Of a stretch of 19,044 nt of DNA, positions 1 to 7,256 are shown one piece after another. A model generated the notes under the pieces. It saw only the letters and a program-made list of their open reading frames with translations, was not told the origin of the DNA and ran no database searches. The position numbers and the translations under genes were made by a program. This stretch comes from a bacterium (GTDB taxonomy: Bacteria > CBDUZB01 > JAGLHV01). Numbering within the stretch: position 1 is the first letter of the stretch; every line of letters starts with the position of its first letter. The stretch lies in contig JAGLYT010000005.1 in the NCBI GenBank assembly GCA_023132075.1, forward strand, positions 1 through 19,044. The letters run 5' to 3'.

Positions 1-81
1 CAACACAAGGGAAGGATTGAAGTAGAGAGTGTGGAAAATAAAGGCACTGTTATAAGAGTATATTTACCTTGTTCTGCCTAA
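1..81 (+). CDS. Sensor histidine kinase, C-terminal end only (partial)
   Basis: Frame 1 reads 26 codons, beginning QHKGRIEVES and ending YLPCSA, then TAA. This matches the last strand-turn-strand of a HATPase_c domain: the usual ending is H-x-G-x-I-x-V-x-S, then G-T, then a hydrophobic strand ending in L-P. The catalytic boxes lie upstream of the window, so nothing can be said about sensing. The stop is 47 bases before an NtrC-type response regulator gene, so the two probably form a two-component pair in one operon, with this kinase phosphorylating the regulator. The family call rests on the short conserved ending and on the neighbour. Confidence 0.75.
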   Translation, partial: QHKGRIEVESVENKGTVIRVYLPCSA

Positions 82-128
82 ATTTGGAAACGTCAAAATA
101 TAAGTAAAACAAAGTTAAAGGAGACAAA

Positions 129-1508
129 ATGAAAACAATTTTGATCGTTGATGATGAACCTGATATTCTTTGGGCATTGTCTAATGTTTTAAAGGAAAAA
201 GGATTTTTTCCTATTATGGCTCAAAACGGAAAAGAAGGTTTAAAAAAACTGGAAGAAGAACAGCCTGATTTGGCTGTTTTAGATATAAGATTACCGGATA
301 TGAATGGGATAGAATTACTTAAACGAATGAAGAGTAAAGAGCAGGATTTGTTAGTAATTATGTTTACTGCTTATGGTGAAATAAATTCAGCGGTGGAAGC
401 AATAAAATTAGGTGCATTTGATTATCTTAATAAACCGATAGCCAATGAAGAATTACTTTTGGTAATTGAAAGAGCGTTTAAGACAAAAAACCTGAACGAA
501 GAGGTAAAATTTCTCAGGCAGCGTTTACATGAAAAGATAGAAACAAAAGATATTTTGGGAAAAAGTAAGGTAATGAAAAATGTTTTTAATCAAATAAAAC
601 AAGTTAGTCCTACAGATTTAACAGTTATTTTGCAGGGAGAAAGTGGAACAGGAAAGGAAGTTGTTGCTCATTTTATTCATCAGAAAAGTTTAAGAAAGAA
701 TAAACCTTTTATTATTGTAGATTGTAGCACAATACCCGAAAGTTTAGTAGAGAGTGAACTCTTTGGTTATGAAAAAGGTGCATTTACCGGGGCGGATAAA
801 AGAAAGTTAGGATATTTTGAATTGGCTAATGAAGGAACTATTTTTCTAGATGAAATAGGAAATTTACCTTCCTCTACTCAGGCTAAAATGTTAAGGGTTT
901 TGGAAGAGCGAACAATACAACATTTGGGAGGGAAAAAAGTTATTAAAATAAATGTAAGGATTATTGTTGCTACTAATTTTACTCTGGAAGAGGCAGTAAG
1001 AAAAGGTTGTTTTAGAGAAGATTTATATCATCGTTTAAATCAGTTTATTATTTTCTTACCGCCTTTACATAATAGAAAAGAAGATATTATTCCTTTGGCT
1101 CAATATTTTTTAAAAGAAGCTAATATGGAACTGCATAAACAAATAAATTGTTTTTCGCCTGAAGTGCTTAAATTATTTAATCAGTATTCCTGGTCAGGAA
1201 ACATAAGGGAGATGAAAAATGTTATAAAAAGGGCGGTTCTTCTTGCGGAGGAAACTATTTTTCCCCGACATTTACCGGAAAGGTTTCAGCTATTATCTCC
1301 TGCCTCAAAGGAGTTTACTTCCCGGGACAAGGGAATAATTATTTCCGAATCTTTAAATTTAAAACAGGCAATTGAACAATTAGAAAAAAAAGTGATTAAA
1401 AAAGTATTGCAGGAAGTAGCCGGTAACAAGGTAAAAGCAGCAAAAGTTTTAGGTATTGATCGTAAATCGCTTTATAATAAGATGAAAAAATTTGGCTTTA
1501 AAATGTAG
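129..1508 (+). CDS. NtrC-family sigma-54-dependent response regulator (enhancer-binding protein)
   Basis: This 459-residue protein has all three NtrC-class modules. The receiver (about 1-120) has the acidic pair D9/D10, phosphoacceptor D52, T80 and K102. The AAA+ sigma-54 interaction domain (about 142-375) has Walker A GESGTGKE (170-177), the sigma-54 contact loop GAFTGA (217-222), Walker B TIFLDEIG (237-244) and the arginine-finger region FREDLYHRLN (295-304). A Fis-type helix-turn-helix lies at about 424-455. The length is typical and no key residue is missing, so it should be an active ATPase that remodels sigma-54 RNA polymerase when phosphorylated. AAAGGAGA sits just upstream of the ATG. 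It follows the partial kinase. A -24/-12 promoter lies 329 bases past its stop, making the downstream secretion cassette its likely target (inference). The specific orthologue cannot be named. Confidence 0.95.
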   Translation: MKTILIVDDEPDILWALSNVLKEKGFFPIMAQNGKEGLKKLEEEQPDLAVLDIRLPDMNGIELLKRMKSKEQDLLVIMFTAYGEINSAVEAIKLGAFDYLNKPIANEELLLVIERAFKTKNLNEEVKFLRQRLHEKIETKDILGKSKVMKNVFNQIKQVSPTDLTVILQGESGTGKEVVAHFIHQKSLRKNKPFIIVDCSTIPESLVESELFGYEKGAFTGADKRKLGYFELANEGTIFLDEIGNLPSSTQAKMLRVLEERTIQHLGGKKVIKINVRIIVATNFTLEEAVRKGCFREDLYHRLNQFIIFLPPLHNRKEDIIPLAQYFLKEANMELHKQINCFSPEVLKLFNQYSWSGNIREMKNVIKRAVLLAEETIFPRHLPERFQLLSPASKEFTSRDKGIIISESLNLKQAIEQLEKKVIKKVLQEVAGNKVKAAKVLGIDRKSLYNKMKKFGFKM

Positions 1509-1541
1509 AAAAATTGCCCACCATGTAGAAAAACTCCACAT
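1503..1541 (+). repeat. Tandem 11-nt repeat ATGTAGAAAAA, candidate activator site
   Basis: ATGTAGAAAAA occurs at 1503-1513 and again at 1523-1533, a 20-base period. Each copy is followed by a C-rich stretch (TTGCCCACC and CTCCACAT). The second copy reads as an imperfect inverted repeat, TGTaGA facing TcCACA. The first copy overlaps the stop codon of the activator gene. The pair lies about 300-330 bases upstream of the -24/-12 promoter, which is compatible with an enhancer element, but binding is pure inference. Confidence 0.35.
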
Positions 1542-1640
1542 TTGATAAATAAATAATTTATTATTTTATTAATTTTTTATTTAAGATTTTCCCTTAATTA
1601 TTTCTGCAAAATAGCTTTTTTCCCCTTATTATCAGTCCTG

Positions 1641-1659
1641 TCCCGTATCAAGTACGGGA
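1641..1659. repeat. Extragenic hairpin repeat TCCCGTA-TCAAG-TACGGGA
   Basis: A perfect 7-bp stem (1641-1647 with 1653-1659) has a 5-nt loop. It is followed within four bases by ACTCCAGCA (1663-1671). The same nine-base tail directly follows a different GC-rich hairpin at 10647-10661, so the two look like members of one dispersed extragenic family. There is no T-tract after the stem, so it is not a classical terminator. Confidence 0.6.
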
Positions 1660-1836
1660 TAAACTCCAGCAGGAATCTATTGATGTTTTAAAACATTATA
1701 GAGTGGGAAATGAACCGCCTTAAAAAGTAGCGAACACGCAAAATGTATGTTTTTCTGAAGTCTTGTTTTTGTTAATATTTCCTTATTAATTTGAGAATTT
1801 TATTTTTTTTTGTTTTTGTTTAGTTTTTTTATGTTT

Positions 1837-1852
1837 TGGCATAAAAATTGCA
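1837..1852 (+). promoter_or_regulatory. Sigma-54 (-24/-12) promoter
   Basis: The sequence TTGGCATAAAAATTGCA contains the -24 GG (1838-1839) and the -12 GC (1850-1851). The first bases of the two doublets are exactly 12 apart, as in the consensus TGGCAC-N5-TTGCA, and only the sixth consensus base differs. The start of transcription would be near 1862-1864, about 50 bases before the chosen start codon at 1916. A full NtrC-class activator is encoded immediately upstream, which makes a chance match less likely. Confidence 0.75.
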
Positions 1853-1915
1853 CAAATATATTTATAGAGGTATGTATATATTATTAAATTGTAAATGAGA
1901 TGCAAAGGGGAAAAA

Positions 1916-4900
1916 ATGAAAAAATTTTTGATTTTAATAAAACGAGAGAATATTGATAGAAAGATAATGATGGCATTAATAATAATAATTAGTATGTTGA
2001 CGATTGTTCCCCGGATGTGGGCGGTTGATTATATTTCCGTGGGTAGTGGGAATTGGAATGAAGATGCTACTTGGGATAATCCCGGTTATCCTGACGGGGT
2101 AGATGATACAGTTACTATTACCAATGAGCATACGGTAGGTATTACTGCCGATCTTACCTGTGGTGCTGTGACTATAAATAGTGGTGGAGTGGTAAATCAT
2201 ACTGCAATTGATGGGACATGGATTGTTCAGGGGGATATTTTAGTTATGGGGACTTTAAGTTTAAGAACAAGGACAACTACTAAGATTGCCCCGGGATTAT
2301 ACGGTATTATTGTGGAATCAGGAGGTGTTTTTAATGCCAAGGGAGACTGGCGTTTTCATGATTGCATAATTACTGCCTTAGACCCGGATCATAATACTTA
2401 TATTTATTTGAAAGATGGTTCTCAAACCACATTAGAATACTGTCAAATAAGTGAAATGGGAAGATGGGAAAACCTTAAAACAGGGATATATATTGAGAAT
2501 GTTGATGGGGATATGCCAAATGAGGGGGTACTTATAAAAGATTGTTATATAAGCAATAACGAATATGGTATTTATATGATTGGGTGTTCAAATAACAATG
2601 AAGCTAACGGAATGGGAATTATTGATACTGTTGTCTGGAGTTGTAGAGTAGGAATCTGGATGTTTGTGTGTTCTTCCAATACACTCCAAAACAATCATTG
2701 TCATGATAACAATAGAGGTAGTATAGAGGGAGCAGGTATTCGTCTTTTTGGTGGTGGTAATAATATCATAACCGGTAATACTTGTTATAAAAATGAATTG
2801 CTTGGGATTTTAATCGAAGACAGTAATAATAATACTTTAAATAGTAATACTTGTTATAGCCAAGCTCTTGATGGCAGTATTAGACTTTATAATAGTCACA
2901 GTAATCAATTAAACAATAATGTTTCTTATAGTGATGGAAATGGTATTGCTTTATATGAAAGTAATAATAACACTTTGACTGGAAATATAAGTTATAGTAA
3001 TGTTACTGGGCTGATTTCCTCCAATAGTACGGGGAATGAACTTATAAATTGTAATTTTGGCACCATTGGAGAAAATATGGCGGGAGATATTTATTTAAGC
3101 GATTCTACACTTACTTTAAAAAATTGTCAATTAGCCAGTACGACTGAAGTACGTACTACGGGCTTGATTAATCCTGGAAGTTGGATTATTTCGCAAAAAC
3201 ACGACCAGATACCAGGAGTAGTCAGGATATGGGGAGATTATAGTATTCCTGCCGGTACAACCAATTGGCGATATGATACGGAATTGTATTCCGGTAGTGG
3301 TGATGCCAATGTGCAAAAAAAGATAGAGTTTTATTCCACACCGATAGGCACAGAATTCATTATAGAAAACGGAAATACACTAAATATAATCGGGGGTTCT
3401 CAAACGAATCAGAAGACTTTGCTTTATAGCGGGGATAGTACTTTTTGGGGTTTTAATGTGAATGGCAGCATAAATTGTGATTATACAAATTTTAGTAATT
3501 TAGATACAAACGGTTTAAATATTAGTAGTGGTGCTACGATTATCAAATTCGACCAGACATCGTTTGGTAATGTAGCTGATGGAGGTAGTCATCTAACGAT
3601 AGATGCTATAGATTGTAGCTTTGACGGATGTGTTTTCGATGATAGTGGGACCTACGATGTAACTGTAAATAACGATGCTGATTTAGTTTTTGTTAATTCC
3701 ACCCGGGGTAACCTTGCCGATAATTTTATGGATGTAAATTCGTCTATTCAGTGGGTTGAAGATAGTATTACCGGATTTATCGATAGTGGAGGTGTAGACA
3801 TAACTTTTTATAGTATTGAAACGGATGAAATTTTTGTTACGGTCAACGATAATGATGAGAATCTCCACAATGGTTCACAACAGCAGGTAAGTGTAACTAT
3901 ATCTAATAGTTCTACCGGTGATGAGGAAGTACTTACCTTAGTTGAAACCGGAAATGATACCGGGATATTCAGAAATACAGTAGGCCTTCCTGTAAAACTC
4001 AATTCTACGGCTACCAAGGGTAATTATGAATTGGAAGCATTGGGTACAGAAATAGTTAATGTGACCTATGTTGATGCAAATGACCCGGGGGATGTTTCCA
4101 ATGATACTGTCAGAATTTACCCCAAAGAGCCGATGGTGATATCAATTATACCTGATGAAGGAGCTGTAGGTTTGTTGCCGGACAGTTTTGTTAGAGTAGT
4201 ATTTAACAAGGAAATGGATAAAACCTCTGTAGAATCAGCAATGAGTTTAAAAGTTGTGAGAGATAAAGATGGACAGGTTATAAATGAGTTGGTAAGTGGA
4301 GTGTTTACTTGGGAAAATGATACTACTGTTATTTTTCAACCGAATGAACCATTGAATAAAAATTATACTTATGAGGTAGTTGTTTTAATTGATGCACAGG
4401 ATGTGGAGGGTAATCCTTTGCTCGGAGCTAAGGACTGGAAATTTGTTACCATAATGGAGAGTACAGTTACTAATACTGTGTTGGGGGAAGATGAAAGCAC
4501 GGAAGTAGTTTTAGCAGCCAATGCTTTGCCGGAAGATGGATATATTAAGATTAGTTTAGAGTCAGCAGATCAAGAGGGAATTATTCAGGCAGAGAGTAAA
4601 CTTAAAAGGCAAGGGGATACTTGTAAATATCCCCTTGATAATACATTTCGGGAATTGAATGCGTATGATATAAACGGAAATTTATATAACATAACTTTTA
4701 ATGCGGCAGTAAATTTAACTATTCCTTATTTAGATAATGATAACGACGGGATTGTTGACGGCACATTTCCGTTAGTAAGGGAAAAGACTTTGGCTATACA
4801 TTATTTAGACGAAAATAATAATTTATGGGTAAGGATACCGGGTTCAGTGGTAGATGTAGAAAGTAATATAGTTACGGCAAAGGTTCCGCACTTTTCCACT

Positions 4901-5200
4901 TTTGTATTGATGGGGGCAAATGATACTAATTTAACTTCTGCTTACGCCTTTCCTGTTCCCTTCAGAGCCTATCAAGGACATAATCAGATTACCTTTACCG
5001 GACTTTCTTCGCAGGTCACGATAAAGATATTTACCATTAGCGGAGAGTTGATTGTAACGCTTAAAGAGGAAGATGGGGACGGGCAATTAATCTGGGATGT
5101 AAAAAATAAGGGAGGAAAGAGATTAGCCAGCGGGGTATATATTTATTATATAGAAAACGAAAGAGAACATAAGAGCGGGAAATTGATGATAATAAAGTAA
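1916..5200 (+). CDS. Secreted multidomain beta-helix protein with FlgD-like C-terminal domain (copy 1)
   Basis: The start at 1916 (1094 residues) is chosen over an in-frame ATG at 1895 because AAAGGGG precedes it and because it aligns with the start of the paralogue at 7257. Domains: signal peptide 1-36 (hydrophobic core about 18-31, likely cut after W-A); G8-like entry domain with S-G-N-W...A-T-W (40-140); NosD-type right-handed beta-helix rich in short N/S/G repeats (about 145-410); further beta-rich segment (420-625); surface repeat DEIFVTVNDND...GDEEVLTL...TGIFR (637-735); Big_5 Ig-like (738-846); ZU5/GAIN-like domain (about 848-1000) with a DxDxDG calcium-type loop (940-945) and H992-F993-S994; FlgD-like/type-IX-sorting-like domain (1009-1094). 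It is probably exported to the surface. The ligand is unknown. NosD-like calls are structural only and do not imply copper chemistry. It is the first gene behind the sigma-54 promoter. Confidence 0.85.
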   Translation: MKKFLILIKRENIDRKIMMALIIIISMLTIVPRMWAVDYISVGSGNWNEDATWDNPGYPDGVDDTVTITNEHTVGITADLTCGAVTINSGGVVNHTAIDGTWIVQGDILVMGTLSLRTRTTTKIAPGLYGIIVESGGVFNAKGDWRFHDCIITALDPDHNTYIYLKDGSQTTLEYCQISEMGRWENLKTGIYIENVDGDMPNEGVLIKDCYISNNEYGIYMIGCSNNNEANGMGIIDTVVWSCRVGIWMFVCSSNTLQNNHCHDNNRGSIEGAGIRLFGGGNNIITGNTCYKNELLGILIEDSNNNTLNSNTCYSQALDGSIRLYNSHSNQLNNNVSYSDGNGIALYESNNNTLTGNISYSNVTGLISSNSTGNELINCNFGTIGENMAGDIYLSDSTLTLKNCQLASTTEVRTTGLINPGSWIISQKHDQIPGVVRIWGDYSIPAGTTNWRYDTELYSGSGDANVQKKIEFYSTPIGTEFIIENGNTLNIIGGSQTNQKTLLYSGDSTFWGFNVNGSINCDYTNFSNLDTNGLNISSGATIIKFDQTSFGNVADGGSHLTIDAIDCSFDGCVFDDSGTYDVTVNNDADLVFVNSTRGNLADNFMDVNSSIQWVEDSITGFIDSGGVDITFYSIETDEIFVTVNDNDENLHNGSQQQVSVTISNSSTGDEEVLTLVETGNDTGIFRNTVGLPVKLNSTATKGNYELEALGTEIVNVTYVDANDPGDVSNDTVRIYPKEPMVISIIPDEGAVGLLPDSFVRVVFNKEMDKTSVESAMSLKVVRDKDGQVINELVSGVFTWENDTTVIFQPNEPLNKNYTYEVVVLIDAQDVEGNPLLGAKDWKFVTIMESTVTNTVLGEDESTEVVLAANALPEDGYIKISLESADQEGIIQAESKLKRQGDTCKYPLDNTFRELNAYDINGNLYNITFNAAVNLTIPYLDNDNDGIVDGTFPLVREKTLAIHYLDENNNLWVRIPGSVVDVESNIVTAKVPHFSTFVLMGANDTNLTSAYAFPVPFRAYQGHNQITFTGLSSQVTIKIFTISGELIVTLKEEDGDGQLIWDVKNKGGKRLASGVYIYYIENEREHKSGKLMIIK

Positions 5201-5241
5201 AGATAAAAAATAAATGATTTAAAAAAGGGAGGAAAATAAAA

Positions 5242-7239
5242 ATGAAAAGAAAAGAAATTCTAAAAGAGGAAGTAAAAGATTCGGTAAGGATGTTTTTTAT
5301 TCTTGGCCTGGCAATATTCTGTGTTTTTTATTTTCAACTTATTGCTTTTGGCAGTAGTTCGGAAGGGACTACGGGAGCGAATTTTCTTAAGTTAAAAGTG
5401 GGAGCAAGAGGGGCAGGAATGGGAGGGGCATTTTGCGGAGTGGCGGATGATGTAGGTGCGGTTTATTGGAACCCGGCAGGGTTAGGGCAATTAGAGAGGA
5501 AAGAAGTAAGTTTGATGTATCTTAAATGGTGGGAAGGGATAAATTATCAATTTATGGGATATGCACATCCGCTGGGAAGGAAAGGAGTATTAGGGGGGAG
5601 TGTTTATTATTTAACGATAAATGATATAGATGGATATTCCGAAACTGGTATGCCGTCAAATAATCTAACGGCGTATGATTTAGCCGTAGCCCTATCGTAC
5701 GGTAGGAAGCTAATGGGGAATAAAAAAATAAGCGATCAATGGAAAGTAGGTCTATTCGGAGGGATAAGTATAAAATTTATCCAGGAAAAGTTAGATGATA
5801 AATCGGCGGTAGCGTATGCATTGGATATAGGAAGTTTATATAAAACCCCTGTAGAAAATTTATCGTTAGGATTTAATGTACAGAATTTGGGAGGGGAAAT
5901 AAAGTTTGTAGAAGAGGGGGATGAATTACCGTTGAATATAAAGGTAGGGACAGGATACCGGCTGCTTAACGGAGATTTTCTTTTAGCCTTAGATTATAAT
6001 TTACCTGCTGATAACGACGGATATATAAATACGGGTGTAGAATATTGGTTGTGGGATATAATCAGTTTAAGGTTGGGATATGGGAGTAACAATGAAGTAG
6101 AGGAAGGAATAAGTTATGGTTTGGGAATGAATAACGGAGAAATAGGGCTTGATTATGCCTTTGAGCCGTATGGGATATTAGGAAATACACATCGGGTAAG
6201 TTTAAGCTGGAGATTTGGGAAAAATTACCGGGCGAATTTAATAGACGTTCGGGTAAAGGAATATAATAAACAAGGGGTAAGGGATTATCGTAAGAAAGAT
6301 TATATTAATGCCTACCAGGGATTTAAAAACATATTGGTATTAGATTCAGATAACAAGAAAGCGAAAAAATATATAAAGAAGATACAGGACGAATTCAAAG
6401 AGGTAAAAATGAATAAAGAGATAAGAGAGCATTTAGATTTAGGAATGAAATATTATGAAGAAGGGAAGACACTTAAAGCGAGGGAAGAATTTGAAGCGAT
6501 ATTAGCTTTAGTGCCGGAACAAGAGGAAGCGAAAGAATGGATAATAAAGGTAAGGACGAAGTTAGAAGAATACAAAGAGGAAGAAATAAAGGAAATGTAT
6601 AAAGCAGGATTAAAGTTGTATAAGAAGAAAAGATATGTGCAGGCCAGGGAAGAGTTTCAGAAGGTAATATTCTTAAATTCGCGACATGAGAAAGCGAGGT
6701 ATTACATATATACCATTAATAAAAAATTAAAAGAGCTAGGAGAAATAGAGCGGAAGAAAGAGATAAAGGGATATTATGCAAAAGCGATGGAAATGCATAA
6801 GGGTGGGGAATTAAAAGAAGCGATAAAAGAATTAAAGAAAGTATTAAAATTAGATTCCAGGCATAAAAAAGCGAAAGATTTCCTGGTTAAGGTAAGAGCC
6901 GAATTAAGAGGGAAATTAACTAAGAAGTATTATGAGAAAGGTGTTGTGTTGTATAAAGAAGGGAAATTAGAAGAAGCGATAGTAAGTTTTAAAAAAGCCC
7001 TAAAACTTACATCAAGGCATTTGAAAGCGAGGGAAAATTTAGAGAAAGCAGAATTAAAATTGAAGCGAAACAAAGAGGCAGCTGCAAATAAATATTATGA
7101 AGAGGGGTTAGAGGCATATAATAAAGGGAAAATGGAGAAAGCAGCAGAGTTATGGAATAAGGCTTTGGAATTTGTTCCCCAACATTCCAAAACGCGAAGT
7201 GCATTACAAAGGGTAAAAGGGTATAAAGATAAAAAATAA
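5242..7239 (+). CDS. PorV/UPF0164-family outer-membrane protein fused to C-terminal TPRs
   Basis: 665 residues. A hydrophobic segment at about 16-37 is the likely signal. Residues 42-82 carry the PorV/PorQ/UPF0164 signature (TTGANFLKLKVGARGAGMGG, then A-D-D and Y-W-N-P-A-G-L), followed by amphipathic beta strands to about 327, ending in S-W-R-F. This should be an outer-membrane beta-barrel like PorV, which in type IX secretion escorts cargo. Residues about 340-655 form six TPR-like helical pairs of roughly 42-55 residues (for example near 393-434, 449-488, 508-549, 560-600, 614-655), very rich in Lys and Glu. GGGAGG (5227-5232) precedes the ATG. It lies 41 bases after copy 1 and 17 bases before copy 2, so an operon is likely. 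PorV-like proteins also occur in bacteria without type IX secretion, so the transport role is inferred. Confidence 0.85.
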   Translation: MKRKEILKEEVKDSVRMFFILGLAIFCVFYFQLIAFGSSSEGTTGANFLKLKVGARGAGMGGAFCGVADDVGAVYWNPAGLGQLERKEVSLMYLKWWEGINYQFMGYAHPLGRKGVLGGSVYYLTINDIDGYSETGMPSNNLTAYDLAVALSYGRKLMGNKKISDQWKVGLFGGISIKFIQEKLDDKSAVAYALDIGSLYKTPVENLSLGFNVQNLGGEIKFVEEGDELPLNIKVGTGYRLLNGDFLLALDYNLPADNDGYINTGVEYWLWDIISLRLGYGSNNEVEEGISYGLGMNNGEIGLDYAFEPYGILGNTHRVSLSWRFGKNYRANLIDVRVKEYNKQGVRDYRKKDYINAYQGFKNILVLDSDNKKAKKYIKKIQDEFKEVKMNKEIREHLDLGMKYYEEGKTLKAREEFEAILALVPEQEEAKEWIIKVRTKLEEYKEEEIKEMYKAGLKLYKKKRYVQAREEFQKVIFLNSRHEKARYYIYTINKKLKELGEIERKKEIKGYYAKAMEMHKGGELKEAIKELKKVLKLDSRHKKAKDFLVKVRAELRGKLTKKYYEKGVVLYKEGKLEEAIVSFKKALKLTSRHLKARENLEKAELKLKRNKEAAANKYYEEGLEAYNKGKMEKAAELWNKALEFVPQHSKTRSALQRVKGYKDKK

Positions 7240-7256
7240 AGAGAGGGGGAAAAAAA

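Larger units (their letters stand above)
1509..1894. other. Intergenic region with repeats, palindrome and sigma-54 promoter
   Basis: No credible gene is seen in this 386-base gap. It holds, in order: the second unit of an 11-nt direct repeat (ATGTAGAAAAA), an extragenic hairpin followed by ACTCCAGCA, the perfect 14-nt palindrome ATGTTTTAAAACAT (1683-1696), a strongly T-rich stretch (about 1796-1836) that may be bent, and a -24/-12 promoter. The layout suits a regulated sigma-54 promoter with upstream activator sites, but which element binds the activator cannot be decided from sequence. Confidence 0.6.

Noticed and set aside
1895-1915. In-frame upstream ATG giving a 1101-residue form of the first large protein
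   Set aside because: It adds MRCKGEK before the signal peptide, overlaps the AAAGGGG ribosome site of the next ATG and has no match in the paralogue, so 1916 is preferred.
2800-3010. Short repeated units (AATAGTAATA-like, CTTATAGT-like) suggesting a tandem or CRISPR array
   Set aside because: They are in frame, degenerate and encode the N-S-N/S-Y-S turns of the beta-helix; spacing follows the protein repeat, with no constant repeat or unique spacers.
1916-5200. Naming the large proteins as NosD (copper-site maturation) or an S-layer protein
   Set aside because: Only the beta-helix fold resembles NosD. No nos genes are nearby and no SLH or other S-layer domain is visible.
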